Positions 50,426-60,204 of a DNA stretch of 62,915 bases are shown here, piece by piece. Every line of letters starts with the position of its first letter. Position 1 is the stretch's first letter. The position numbers and the translations under genes were made by a program. The stretch is taken from positions 1 to 62,915 of the forward strand of contig NZ_BATQ01000020.1 of NCBI RefSeq assembly GCF_000739635.1. Direction: 5' to 3'. Source of the stretch: Verrucomicrobium sp. BvORR034 (GTDB taxonomy: Bacteria; Verrucomicrobiota; Verrucomicrobiia; Verrucomicrobiales; Verrucomicrobiaceae). The notes beneath the pieces were generated by a model. It saw only the letters and a list, made by a program, of their open reading frames with translations, made no database searches and had not been told where the DNA came from.

Positions 50426-50638
50426 ATGACTGTGATGGAAACCATCGTTAGAGATTTGCAGGGCATGCCCCTTCGCAAGCTCGTCGAGGTGGCGAGGTAC
50501 GTCCATCGTATGAGCGCAACCGACCGAGAGGAACGTGAAAAGGTTCTCAAGGAGACCTATGGTTCTCTGTCTGAGGACGATGGGAAATGCTTCGAAGATG
50601 CCCTGAAGAGTGCCAGAGAGGTAGAGGTCCATGGCTGA
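50426..50638 (+). CDS. Antitoxin of a VapBC-type pair
   Basis: This encodes 70 aa and overlaps the PIN toxin by 8 bp, the usual antitoxin-toxin layout. The protein is mostly helical and charged (LQGMPLRKLVEVARYVHRM), with an acidic C-terminus (SEDDGKCFEDALKSAREVE). It does not obviously match a named VapB DNA-binding fold. Confidence 0.7.
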   Translation: MTVMETIVRDLQGMPLRKLVEVARYVHRMSATDREEREKVLKETYGSLSEDDGKCFEDALKSAREVEVHG

Positions 50639-51029
50639 TAGGGCTGCTGGAATACTGCTCGATTCGAGCGTCATCATTGCCCACTTTCGCCGCAAGCTGG
50701 ATCTGTTTCAGCTGGTGCAACAAGGTGAGCCCCTATTCATGCCGTTGGTAGTCTTGGGCGAACTGTACAAAGGAGCTCAAAAGTCTGCCGACATTTCAAA
50801 AAACACCCGACTCATAGACGGCTTTCTCAAAGTGGTGGCGGTTCTGAACCCCGATGAGGAAACCGCAGCATGCTACGGGAGGCTGGCTGCTTACCTCGAA
50901 AGACAGGGGAAGAAGATCCCCGAAAATGACCTTTGGATCGCTGCCCTTGCAGTGGCGTTGGATATGCCCTTGGCCACGCGAGACGATCACTTTCTCCGAG
51001 TCGACGGGCTGGACGTACTTATGTGGTGA
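50631..51029 (+). CDS. vapC: PIN-domain RNase toxin (VapC family)
   Basis: This encodes 132 aa. PIN acidic residues are Asp11 (ILLDSSVIIAHF), Glu44 (LGELYKGA), Asp100 (PENDLWIAALA) and Asp118/119 (TRDDHF). The order and spacing fit VapC, which cleaves specific RNAs when freed from its antitoxin. It probably binds the preceding 70-aa protein. Confidence 0.88.
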   Translation: MADRAAGILLDSSVIIAHFRRKLDLFQLVQQGEPLFMPLVVLGELYKGAQKSADISKNTRLIDGFLKVVAVLNPDEETAACYGRLAAYLERQGKKIPENDLWIAALAVALDMPLATRDDHFLRVDGLDVLMW

Positions 51030-51143
51030 CGTCCCCCGCCAAATGTCTCGCCGAATGATAGAAAAGTGCGTCGGGGAGCGTAATTTCCATCCGTACCCTC
51101 ATCGCACGCGGGACGGAACAGGTTTCCCTAAAACCCGCTGATA

Positions 51144-53660
51144 ATGAATTGCTTACGAATGGATCGCTTCAGCTCTTCCCGCCGCCGTTTTCTCCCGCAG
51201 GTACTGCCGGTGCTCATGGTGGCGCTGGGGTCGATGGCAGGAGTGGGTGCGGAACTGCCTCTGCCTGAGCATCCCGGTGCCGTCATCTACAAGAAGATGT
51301 GCCTGGATTGTCACGGGGCGAAGGGTGAGGGCGTGGCGGGCAAGTACGATGAACCGCTGCATGGTGATCGCACTCTGGAGGCCCTGGCCAAACGGATCGA
51401 CCGCACCATGCCAGAGGATGAGCCGGAACTGCTGGATGCGGCGGGTTCTGCCCAGGTGGCGGCCTATGTTTACGATGCCTTTTATTCGCCGGCGGCCCAA
51501 GCTAAGAACAATCCTGCACACAAGGACCTGACCCGTCTCACGGTGGCACAGTACCAGACCTCCGTGGCGGATGTGGTGGGGCGTTTCCGCCCAGGTTCTG
51601 ACCGCCCACCCGGCAAGGAACGGGGGCTGAAGGCGCGCTACAATGGCTTCATGCTGCCCCAGGCGGAGCCGGATTTTGTGGGTCCGCCTGTTGAGGCCAA
51701 AGAGGAGAAGAAAGACCGCCCCAAACATCGCTTTGAGCGGGTGGATGGCCAGGTGGCGTTTCAGTTCGGTGCTGACAGCCCGGACAAGGCCGTGATGGCC
51801 AGTGATGAGTTCCGCGTCCGCTGGGAAGGTGCTGTGATGGCCCCAGACACGGGGAACTATGAGTTTGTCATCAAGACGCAGAACGGAGCCCGTCTGTTCG
51901 TCAACAACAACGAGACCCCCATCATCGATGGGTGGGTGAGCAGCGGTCCGGATGTGCGGGAAGAGAAGAAGACCATCTTCCTGCTGGGCGGGCGGAGCTA
52001 CACCTTCACGCTGGAGTTCTTCAAATACCGGGAGGCTGCAGCTTCCGTCGAGCTGATGTGGAAGACGCCCCACGGCGTGCTGGAAGTCATTCCCCAACGC
52101 TATCTCACACCCAATGGGGGCGGCATTCACATGGTGGTGAACACAACCTTCCCCGCGGACGATCGCAGCGAGGGGTATGAACGTGGCGCGGGTGTTTCCA
52201 AAACCTGGGAGCAATCCACCACGGATGCGGCCATCGAGGTGGCGGAGCATGTGGAGAAGAACCTGGACCGTCTGGCGGGTACCAAGGCTGGTGCAGGGGA
52301 TCGCGTGGACAAGCTGAAGGAGTTCAGCCGCAAGTTCGCGGAAACGGCCTTCCGCCGTCCGCTCACGGAGGAGCAGAAGCAGATCTTTGTGGACGCGCAG
52401 TTTGCCAAATCGCCTACGCCTGAAGTGGCGGTGAAGCGGGTGGTCATGCTCTCGCTCAAGTCGCCTCGTTTCCTCTATCCCGATCTGAGCGAGCTGGAGC
52501 ACCCGGATGACTTCACGGTGGCCTCCCGGCTGGCGCTGGAACTGTGGGATTCCGTCCCGGATGGTGGTCTCACCCGCATGGCGGCAGAGGGCAAGCTCAG
52601 GGATCGGAACAGTGTCGCCGCCGTGGCCCGCCGGATGATCGCTGACCCCCGCGCCAAGACCAAGCTGCGCGGTTTCTTCCACCACTGGCTGGAGCTGGAT
52701 CGCGCCAGCACGATTGCCAAGGACGCCAAGACCTTCCCGGGCTTCGATGACCGGGTGCTGGCAGACCTTCGTGAATCGCTCTGGATGTTCGTGGACCAGA
52801 TCGTGTGGAGCGAGAAGTCTGACTACCGTGAACTGCTCCAGGCGGATTACCTGTGGATCAACGACGCCCTGGCCAAGTTCTATGGCAAGGGCGATGCCGC
52901 TGCACCCACCTCGGAGTTCCAGAAAGTGAGCTTCACGAATGGGCAGCGCACGGGCGTGGTGACGCATCCCTACCTGATGGCTGCCTTTGCCTACAACAAG
53001 GACACATCGCCCATCCATCGCGGGGTGTTTCTCACCCGCAACATCGTGGGCATGTCCCTCAAGTCACCACCGATGGCGGTGGAGTTTGAGGACAGCCACT
53101 TCGACCCCACGCTGACCATGCGGGAGAAGATCACGGCGATGACAAAGGACAATGCCTGCATGGCGTGCCACTCCGTCATCAATCCCCTGGGCTTCAGCCT
53201 GGAGAACTACGACGCGATCGGCCGCTGGCGCACGCAGGAGAAGAACAAGCCGGTGGATCCCGCCGGGCACTTCGCCAATGAGCAGGGCCAGACCATCCAG
53301 CTCAATGGCGCCCGCGACATCGCCAGCTATGCCGCCAACAGCGAGAGCGGGCATCGCACCTTTGTCCGGCACTTGTTTCATCATACCGTGAAGCAGCCGG
53401 TGGCGGCCTTCGGTGATGACACGCTGGAAGCGCTGCGCGCCAAGTTCACCAAGGAAGGCTGCAACATCCAGAAGCTGCTGGAAGAGATCGCGGTGATCGG
53501 GGCCATGGATGACGTGCCACCGCCCGCGCCTCCGGCTCCCAAGCCGCAGCCCGCCCCGCCTGCCCCAACTCCGGCTCCACAGAACACGCCGCCGCCAGCA
53601 CCTGTGGCGGCGCCACCTGCTCCAGCTCCCGTTTCACCCCCCACCCCCGCCAAATCATGA
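51144..53660 (+). CDS. DUF1592/DUF1588-family protein with cytochrome c and PA14 domains
   Basis: This encodes 838 aa; an ATG at 51159 is an alternative start. A signal peptide is followed by a heme c site in KKMCLDCHGAKGEG (Cys53 and Cys56). A PA14 domain occupies about residues 200-330 (FRVRWEGAVMAPDTGNYEF and FLLGGRSYTFTLEFFKYREA). The C-terminal half has DUF1592/DUF1588/DUF1585 features, including SPRFLYPDLSELEHPDDFTV and MACHSVINPLGFSLENYDAI with a second heme-like CHS site. It ends in a Pro/Ala-rich tail. Such proteins are characteristic of Planctomycetes and Verrucomicrobia, function unproven. The stop overlaps the next start. Confidence 0.9.
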   Translation: MNCLRMDRFSSSRRRFLPQVLPVLMVALGSMAGVGAELPLPEHPGAVIYKKMCLDCHGAKGEGVAGKYDEPLHGDRTLEALAKRIDRTMPEDEPELLDAAGSAQVAAYVYDAFYSPAAQAKNNPAHKDLTRLTVAQYQTSVADVVGRFRPGSDRPPGKERGLKARYNGFMLPQAEPDFVGPPVEAKEEKKDRPKHRFERVDGQVAFQFGADSPDKAVMASDEFRVRWEGAVMAPDTGNYEFVIKTQNGARLFVNNNETPIIDGWVSSGPDVREEKKTIFLLGGRSYTFTLEFFKYREAAASVELMWKTPHGVLEVIPQRYLTPNGGGIHMVVNTTFPADDRSEGYERGAGVSKTWEQSTTDAAIEVAEHVEKNLDRLAGTKAGAGDRVDKLKEFSRKFAETAFRRPLTEEQKQIFVDAQFAKSPTPEVAVKRVVMLSLKSPRFLYPDLSELEHPDDFTVASRLALELWDSVPDGGLTRMAAEGKLRDRNSVAAVARRMIADPRAKTKLRGFFHHWLELDRASTIAKDAKTFPGFDDRVLADLRESLWMFVDQIVWSEKSDYRELLQADYLWINDALAKFYGKGDAAAPTSEFQKVSFTNGQRTGVVTHPYLMAAFAYNKDTSPIHRGVFLTRNIVGMSLKSPPMAVEFEDSHFDPTLTMREKITAMTKDNACMACHSVINPLGFSLENYDAIGRWRTQEKNKPVDPAGHFANEQGQTIQLNGARDIASYAANSESGHRTFVRHLFHHTVKQPVAAFGDDTLEALRAKFTKEGCNIQKLLEEIAVIGAMDDVPPPAPPAPKPQPAPPAPTPAPQNTPPPAPVAAPPAPAPVSPPTPAKS

Positions 53661-54976
53661 AAGCCCTGAACCGCCGCCAGTTCCTCCGCGACCTTGGAGT
53701 CTCTGCCGCCACGCTGCCGTTCATCGCCGGTCTGCCCAGTCTGACGGGCGCTCCGATGCCCCAGCGTCGTCAGCGGGTGGTGATCATGTTCTCGCCCAAT
53801 GGCACCCTGCCGGCCGATTTCTGGCCGGACAAGGAGGGGGCGGACTTCGAGTTTAAGTCCATCCTCAAGCCGCTGGAGCCGTACAAGGACCGCACGCTCA
53901 TCCTCAATGGCGTGTACAACAAGATCCGTGGCGATGGGGACCAGCACATGCGGGGAATGAGCTGCCTGCTCACCGCGAGCGAGCTGATGCCGGGCAACAT
54001 CCAGGGTGGCTCCGACAAGCCGGCTGGCTGGGCGGGCAGCGTCTCGATTGACCAGGAGATCAAGAACTTCCTGCAAGGGCGTGCCGAGACGAAGACCCGT
54101 TTTGGCTCGCTGGAGTTTGGTGTCGCTGTGCCCAATCGCGCTGACCCGTGGACCCGCATGAGCTATGCCGGGGCCAACCAGCCCATAGCGCCGATTGATG
54201 ATCCTTACCAGATGTTTGCCAAGCTCTATGGCAAGATGAAGGACAAGGACAGCCTCATCAGTGTGCTGGACGACGTCAGTGCTGACCTCAAGAAGATCTC
54301 CAGCAAACTGAGCGCACGCGACAAGGCGCTGCTCGACCAGCACATGATGCTGGTGCGCAACCTGGAGCAGGAGTTGCAGAACCCCGCGGCGGATGCGGCC
54401 CTGCAGCACCCCATGCCTGAGCTCGACCCCGGCATTGAACTGGTGAACGACAACACCCCGGAGATCAGCCGCATGCAGATCGACCTGCTGGTGAATGCGC
54501 TCTCCAATGACATGACTCGGGTGGCGACGCTGCAGTACATGCGCTCCGTGGGGCAGGCGCAGATGCGCTGGCTCGGTGTGGAGGACGGGCACCACTCGCT
54601 CTCGCACGATCCGGATGACAACAAGGAGTCCTACGAGAAGCTCAAGAAGATCAACAGCTGGTTCTGCGGTGAGCTCGCCTATCTGGCCAAGCGGCTCTCC
54701 GAAACGCCCGAAGCGGGCGGCGAAGGCAGCATGCTGGACAACACCCTGATCGTCTGGACCAACGAGCTGGGCAAAGGCAACTCCCACACGCTGGACAACA
54801 TCCCCTGCGTGATCGTGGGCGGTGCTCCTGGCTTCAAGATGGGCCGCCATCTGAAGCTGGACAAGGTGGCCCACAACCGCCTCTGGATGACTCTGGCGCA
54901 CGCCATGGGCCACCAGGACCTGAAGACCTTTGGCAAGGCCGAGCTCTGCGAGGGCGGGGCGTTGAACTTGGCGTAG
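53657..54976 (+). CDS. DUF1552 family protein, Tat-exported
   Basis: This encodes 439 aa and overlaps the preceding stop by 4 bp. The start KALNRRQFLRDLGVSAATLP is a twin-arginine signal. The DUF1552 pattern appears in IMFSPNGTLPADFWP, HMRGMSCLLTASELMPG and VEDGHHSLSHDPDD, with NTLIVWTNELGKGNSHT near the end. DUF1552 genes almost always travel with DUF1592 genes, suggesting one exported complex. The family is distantly sulfatase/phosphatase-like; its activity is unknown. Confidence 0.9.
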   Translation: MKALNRRQFLRDLGVSAATLPFIAGLPSLTGAPMPQRRQRVVIMFSPNGTLPADFWPDKEGADFEFKSILKPLEPYKDRTLILNGVYNKIRGDGDQHMRGMSCLLTASELMPGNIQGGSDKPAGWAGSVSIDQEIKNFLQGRAETKTRFGSLEFGVAVPNRADPWTRMSYAGANQPIAPIDDPYQMFAKLYGKMKDKDSLISVLDDVSADLKKISSKLSARDKALLDQHMMLVRNLEQELQNPAADAALQHPMPELDPGIELVNDNTPEISRMQIDLLVNALSNDMTRVATLQYMRSVGQAQMRWLGVEDGHHSLSHDPDDNKESYEKLKKINSWFCGELAYLAKRLSETPEAGGEGSMLDNTLIVWTNELGKGNSHTLDNIPCVIVGGAPGFKMGRHLKLDKVAHNRLWMTLAHAMGHQDLKTFGKAELCEGGALNLA

Positions 54977-55025
54977 AGGCGGCCCGGCGTTGCTGGCTTG
55001 CAGTGACTGCTGGTTTGGGATAGGC

Positions 55026-58000
55026 ATGGGGAAAATTCTCCCCATGCGTTGTCCCTCTTTGTTCTGGTCAATCAGCGCGATTCTCCCGGTCGCCACCCTC
55101 TCTGCGAAGGAGTTCACTCCCGGTGAGCTCCTTCAGCTTGCCCGGGACCGGGCGGAGCAAGGCGATCTTTCCCAAGCCGACTCCACCCTCAGCGGCCTCC
55201 TTACTCGTCGGCCCGAGCAACTGGCTCTGTGGGAGAAGGTCATTCGGATGCAGACCCAATGGGGCTCGTTGGATGAAGCCTTCAAGCATGCGCGTCTGAT
55301 GAACCTTCGATCCCAGCTCGGAGACGGCAGCGCCAAACCGCTGCCGTTGTTGATCGAGATGGAGGGGCGGCTGGAGCGGGAGCTGGATGCACTGCTGAGT
55401 TTGACGTCATCGGAATCCGACTACCCGGCCGGGCTGGTGGAACGCCTGAAGCTGACGGTCACCTTCACCCCGGAGAAGTCGGCCAAGGTGGTGGAGCACC
55501 TTTTCACCCTCCTGCGGGCGGGGGTTCCAGGCAATCCGAAAGCCGGGGACGCTGCTGCCGGGTTCCTGGTAAAACTGGGCGAAGTCCCCGAACTATGCGC
55601 CACCGTCTTGAGACTGGCCGAGGCGGCAACGCTGACCTCCCAGAGAGACTGGTGCGAGGAGTATGCGGTCAAGATGATTGGCTCGCGTGCCTGGGACCGC
55701 CCCGGATGCCTGGCACAGTTTCTGACCTGCTCACCGCTGACAGCCACGGTTGATCAATTTCTGGACCTGGAGCTTCCCCTGCGGTCCGAAGGGACGCTTT
55801 TGGGAGTGTTGGCGGCGGAGTTGCGCAACGATTCCAACACCGCCTGGCGCTGGGAGGCGCTCCAGACCCTGAAGGCACAGACCTCACCCCGCTTTGGCGT
55901 AGGACTGCTGCTGCATTTGATCGAGGGCAGGGCGGATGGAGAGTCGCTTCGTCAGTTTTTACAAGCAAATCAGAAGGACCTGGCCAGCCTGACAGACCGG
56001 GCGGCAAGCAACCTGCTGGCGGTCTTGAGGTCGCGTCACGAGACGCTTTCCAGCCCCTTGGATCCTGGCTTGAAGGCGCTGCTCGCCCCACTACTCGCGG
56101 CGGAGGAGTGGCAGATGAATGGTGTCCGGCTGGAGTGGAGACAGGCGGCGCGGATCGAGGAAATGAAACTCACCCCTGCGGCGGCCCGCAGCCTGGCTCT
56201 GGCGACCGTCCGGCGGCTGCTGGTGCATGATCCGGTGCTGGCCCGGGATTACTTGACCGATGCCGCGAGGTTGATGCGTGACAGCGATGGGCTCAACGAG
56301 TTGCTCATCGAGACTGCCCGTGAGCCGGAGTTGCTCGCAACGGTGCTCAAGCTGGCGGGGGGAACCCGTCTGGCCCTGGATTCCGGGTGGGAGCGGCGTT
56401 TTCTACTACTGGCGTGGACCAACGAGACTCTGGTGGGGCAGCCGGAGCGGCTCGCCATCGTGCTGGAGGCCACGGGGCTCCTGGGTAGTCCCCAGGAGGT
56501 GTTGCGCTGGTGGGAGGAGGGGATGGAGGCGGAGAAGGGGTTCTTCGCCACGGTGATCAAGGATGTTTCCAACAAGACCCGACGATCGACCGCCCTCGTT
56601 GCCGCATTGGAAAAGCGGCCGGAAGCGACTTTTGGCCGTGATTTGGTGATGGCTTTCCTGAAACCCAACGTGAAGGAGCAGTTGCTGCTGGCCGCGCGGA
56701 AACACCGTGCGGCGCTTGAGGACCTTCCGGCGGATCTCAAGGCGCGAATGGCGTCATTTCTGACGCGCTGGGTGGGCAGCGAGGTGCTGCTTGCCAATGC
56801 AGTGCCCGGCTTTGCCGAGGTGCTGAAGGTGAGTGTCACAGACCGCACTACGGAGGTGCTCGCAGAACTTGCCCGGTTGGGGGAGGTCAGCCGGGTCGAA
56901 GACCTCTATCCCCGCGCAGCCGCCGAGCTTGCCGCAGTGAATGCTGCCAGCGGCCAGCCGTCGGAAGGGATGACGGGGCTCGCCGGAATCCTGACGGATG
57001 CCATGATGATCGACCCTGGCGAGGCGGGATGTGTGTTCAGGCATGTTTCCTCGATGGTGCATGCGGCGGACCGCTCTGCGGCAGAGCGCACGGCTGACAA
57101 GCGGCTCGGGGTGTTCGGTCTCTGGCTCATGGCTGCCATGGATCATCGTAAGCTGCATCCGCTGGTGCAGGAGGAGCTGGGCAAGATCGTGCTGCAGCGT
57201 GCGGACTACTTTTGGGTCGAGAAGGCGGGAAAGCGCCTGCTGCCCCCCGCTGATTTCACGGAGGCCACCCGACTGGTCGCCCGTCTGGAGAGGGCGGGCG
57301 TCCTGGCACCGGGAGACGAGTACCAACCGCTGAATCTGGCCCGTTACTGCACCCTGCTGGAAACCCTCTCGCGAAGGCTGGTGGAAGTGCCTGTTCCGGT
57401 GCGTCGCGAAACCTTGAAACTGCTTGAGACACGGCCCGAGCGGGGCTTTGGCACCGTGGTGACCATCGCCTTCCTCCAGCCGACCTGGCAGGATGCCGAT
57501 CCGGGGCTGGCGGCGGTCCGCCCCGTGCTCGACTACCGGCCGGACGAGGAGAGCCTGGCCCTGCGGCGGGCGCTCGTGAAGTTGTTTCCTGAGATCGAGG
57601 GGAGTGCGGAAGCCCTGTCCGGGAATGGCACCGTGGCGATGCTCGAGAAGCTTCACAAAAAGGTGACGGCACGTGAAGCCCAGTTGAGTCGCGAGCCTGA
57701 CAAAACGCCGGTGGTTGCCTCGAACCAGACCGGGCGGGATGAGGCCATGGCGGAAATGTCCCGACTGATGAGCAGGGGGGAGGTGAGCGGTGTGCGTCAG
57801 TTGTTTCAAGGACTGATCAACAGCGCGGGGCCGACGCAGAAGACGCCTCCAGGCGAGATGGCGGTCTGGCTCTGCCGGGAACGCCGGCGGCAACGATTGC
57901 TGGAGCGCTGCTTTGAAAACCCGCTTCCTCCCGATGTGGCTGGAATCCTGTTGGGCAGTGCGGCCCTGGATGAGAGCGGGCAGTTGGGACTGGTGGGTAC

Positions 58001-59411
58001 CCTGTTGGCAGACGATGTGGGACCAGCCCTGGAGCTTGCCTGGGCGGAGGCAGCGGGGCTGGTCCAACCTGTGGTGGCGGCGGAAGAGGTGCTGGCGGCT
58101 TTCGCGCGAGGTATGAACGGCGCACCGTCTTATGTGGCGGTGCCTTCCTTGTCGCGGTGGCTCGCGGCCCTGCCTGCCCCGGCACGGAAAGAGGTGTTGG
58201 GCTGGGCCGCACAGGTGCCAACTGACAAACCGTGGAAGGAACTGGCGGTTGAGCTGCGGCGAGCGGCGGTGTTTGTCAGGACTTTGAAAAGCAAGCCTGC
58301 GGAATCAGAGTTGGCGGCCGCCTTGGAGCACTATGGCCGTTGCGTCCAGGATGAGGCCGTGCCCTACCGCATGCGACTGGATCTGGCGGTGCATCTCTGC
58401 CGTGTCGATGCTGCGGCTTTGCCTCCCGCCTTGGTGATGACTGCGGCAAGACTGGCGCTCCAGTCGTGGCAGAACGGGGATTTGAATGACGACGAGGGAA
58501 TGGTCGCGGTGTTTGAGACGTTTTCACGCCTGCCTGAAGACGAAGCCTGGCGGCGCCTCGCCAAGGGGATCATCGAACGCAGGGATCAGTTGATTGCCGA
58601 GGTGGGCATGGGTCAGAAATGGGGCAGTCCGACCGCAAATCGCGTGGTGCTGGCCTTGGTGGCAAGGTTGAAAGACATGTCGGCCATGCTGGCGTTCACC
58701 GACGACCGGGAAGGGGTGACGGAAGACCGACAGTTCGAGGTGGCAGTGCTCGCCCGCTATCAAGAACCCAAGCTCGCGGCCCGGGTGATGCGACGTGACT
58801 GGAGGTACCTAGCGGGGGAGTCGACCGTCAGGTTCGTACCGCCAACGTGGAGCTTGAGCTGTCCGGAGCAGGAGGCCGCCGCACTTTCGGCATTGTTCAC
58901 CCAAGATGTGCCTGACCTTGCCCTCCTCGGCAGGGCACTTTTGCTGCGATCGGCCCGCCCGGTCCCGGGACTTGCGGGCAACAACGAGGCCAGCTGGCGT
59001 GCGGATGCCATGAAACTTGCCGCTGATATCGCCGCCGCCCCACGATCCGGCCGGGGCTTGCGGCCCCGGATCAACCGGTTCCTGGTCGGGTTACACCCTG
59101 AAACCCTGATTCCGCTGGCTGACAATCTGGCGGCCGATGCTGCGGAGGAGGCCTGGCAGGTGGGCGCAAGCATCTCGGAATTCAATTATGCGGACAGGGC
59201 CGAAGTCGTCGCCACGCAGGACGCGATCCGGGTGCTGGATGGTGATCTGGATGTCATGCCCGCGCAGATGAAACGTCTGGGGGGCCATCATTTCTTCGAC
59301 AACGAACTACGGTGCCCGCGAGGCGATGAACGCTCAGGCAGTCTATCTCATGCAGTTGGTGACGACGGTGGCGGGCAATGCCCACAGGCTGACGTTGAAG
59401 CAGCGTGGTGA
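55026..59411 (+). CDS. Giant exported helical repeat protein, family unknown (first part; frameshifted)
   Basis: The ATG at 55026 starts a signal peptide (LFWSISAILPVATLSA). The N-terminus has a TPR-like helical segment (DRAEQGDLSQADSTLSGLL), then long alpha-helical sequence. Three modules are visible. Each has a P..L..V..L..A motif (Pro188, Pro434, Pro712), a Trp 18-21 residues later (209, 455, 730) and a (R/S)P..FG motif (Phe290, Phe536, Phe808). The frame changes near 59279-59284, where six G replace an expected five, so the true product continues in the next entry to 60126, about 1,699 aa in all. It shares this layout with the gene at 60205, and is placed 49 bp after the DUF1552 gene. Confidence 0.72.
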   Translation: MGKILPMRCPSLFWSISAILPVATLSAKEFTPGELLQLARDRAEQGDLSQADSTLSGLLTRRPEQLALWEKVIRMQTQWGSLDEAFKHARLMNLRSQLGDGSAKPLPLLIEMEGRLERELDALLSLTSSESDYPAGLVERLKLTVTFTPEKSAKVVEHLFTLLRAGVPGNPKAGDAAAGFLVKLGEVPELCATVLRLAEAATLTSQRDWCEEYAVKMIGSRAWDRPGCLAQFLTCSPLTATVDQFLDLELPLRSEGTLLGVLAAELRNDSNTAWRWEALQTLKAQTSPRFGVGLLLHLIEGRADGESLRQFLQANQKDLASLTDRAASNLLAVLRSRHETLSSPLDPGLKALLAPLLAAEEWQMNGVRLEWRQAARIEEMKLTPAAARSLALATVRRLLVHDPVLARDYLTDAARLMRDSDGLNELLIETAREPELLATVLKLAGGTRLALDSGWERRFLLLAWTNETLVGQPERLAIVLEATGLLGSPQEVLRWWEEGMEAEKGFFATVIKDVSNKTRRSTALVAALEKRPEATFGRDLVMAFLKPNVKEQLLLAARKHRAALEDLPADLKARMASFLTRWVGSEVLLANAVPGFAEVLKVSVTDRTTEVLAELARLGEVSRVEDLYPRAAAELAAVNAASGQPSEGMTGLAGILTDAMMIDPGEAGCVFRHVSSMVHAADRSAAERTADKRLGVFGLWLMAAMDHRKLHPLVQEELGKIVLQRADYFWVEKAGKRLLPPADFTEATRLVARLERAGVLAPGDEYQPLNLARYCTLLETLSRRLVEVPVPVRRETLKLLETRPERGFGTVVTIAFLQPTWQDADPGLAAVRPVLDYRPDEESLALRRALVKLFPEIEGSAEALSGNGTVAMLEKLHKKVTAREAQLSREPDKTPVVASNQTGRDEAMAEMSRLMSRGEVSGVRQLFQGLINSAGPTQKTPPGEMAVWLCRERRRQRLLERCFENPLPPDVAGILLGSAALDESGQLGLVGTLLADDVGPALELAWAEAAGLVQPVVAAEEVLAAFARGMNGAPSYVAVPSLSRWLAALPAPARKEVLGWAAQVPTDKPWKELAVELRRAAVFVRTLKSKPAESELAAALEHYGRCVQDEAVPYRMRLDLAVHLCRVDAAALPPALVMTAARLALQSWQNGDLNDDEGMVAVFETFSRLPEDEAWRRLAKGIIERRDQLIAEVGMGQKWGSPTANRVVLALVARLKDMSAMLAFTDDREGVTEDRQFEVAVLARYQEPKLAARVMRRDWRYLAGESTVRFVPPTWSLSCPEQEAAALSALFTQDVPDLALLGRALLLRSARPVPGLAGNNEASWRADAMKLAADIAAAPRSGRGLRPRINRFLVGLHPETLIPLADNLAADAAEEAWQVGASISEFNYADRAEVVATQDAIRVLDGDLDVMPAQMKRLGGHHFFDNELRCPRGDERSGSLSHAVGDDGGGQCPQADVEAAW

Positions 59412-60126
59412 ATGGATGATCAAGCTGGATCGAATGTTGCAGGGATTGGGCTACACTGCGGATGGGATCAGGATGTCGCATGCCTTACGTGGCACCTCCT
59501 GGATCGTGGATCGTTGGATGGAGGCCCAGGGCCTTCGGGATCCCCAGCCGTGGGTCGTTGAGGATCTGAGCGGAGGACGTACCGCATCCCTTGGGGCGGG
59601 CTTGAACGTCTTGGCGGAACTTGCCGCAGAGAGCCCCGGTGAGCGGACCAGGGAGTTGCGTGGCCGGCTCGCCATCGCCGTGGCCAGGACGTCGGAGTTG
59701 TATCTTCCTGCCGGTGAGCGATGGAACAACCTCTGCGACTTGATCCTTCCGAGTGGAATTGTGACGGAAGAGGAATTGGTGGCAATCAGTCCGGAGTTGC
59801 TTGTCGCCATGCGACACAGTGGGAAGGCTGCCTTGGAACTCGCGGCCGTAGCCAACGAGCACGGGAATACGGAGATGGCGGCCCGCTTGCTGGAGATGGG
59901 ATTGGGCGATCCTCAAATTTTTAACGAAGACACATTGCCCATTGGGCACTTTGACGGTGGCGAGCGGGCCGCCACCCGAAGGGCGCTGATCATTCGCCGG
60001 GCATCGTTGTTGATTGCTATGAATCAAGGGGAAGGGGCCCGCCAGGTGCTTGCCATGCTGGCAGCGTCTCCGCAGGACAAGGGAGTGTCCCGCCTGAGTC
60101 AGTTGGCGTCGGAAAGGAGGCGGTAA
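59326..60126 (+). CDS. Frameshifted C-terminal part of the giant repeat protein
   Basis: This frame continues the preceding protein: before its ATG it reads GAIISSTTNYGAREA, which joins smoothly to KRL of the upstream frame if one G is removed from the G run at 59279-59284. The 266 residues are mostly helical (MQLVTTVAGNAHRLTLKQR and AALELAAVANEHGNTEMAAR, the latter TPR-like) and end SRLSQLASERRR. It is probably not an independent gene; the break may be a sequencing error or real slippage. Confidence 0.7.
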   Translation: MNAQAVYLMQLVTTVAGNAHRLTLKQRGEWMIKLDRMLQGLGYTADGIRMSHALRGTSWIVDRWMEAQGLRDPQPWVVEDLSGGRTASLGAGLNVLAELAAESPGERTRELRGRLAIAVARTSELYLPAGERWNNLCDLILPSGIVTEEELVAISPELLVAMRHSGKAALELAAVANEHGNTEMAARLLEMGLGDPQIFNEDTLPIGHFDGGERAATRRALIIRRASLLIAMNQGEGARQVLAMLAASPQDKGVSRLSQLASERRR

Positions 60127-60204
60127 ATTTTTTCAGTTTTTTTCCAAGAAGAAGTTTGTGCGGATCTGTTGCTGCGTCTGGTGTTGGCGTGGTAAAAATT
60201 GGAA

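Noticed and set aside
51153-53018. Long minus-strand frame opposite the DUF1592 gene
   Set aside because: It is a codon-bias shadow; the plus strand has heme, PA14 and DUF1592 features.
53381-55117. Long minus-strand frame opposite the DUF1552 gene
   Set aside because: The sense strand has a Tat signal and DUF1552 motifs; the antisense product has none.
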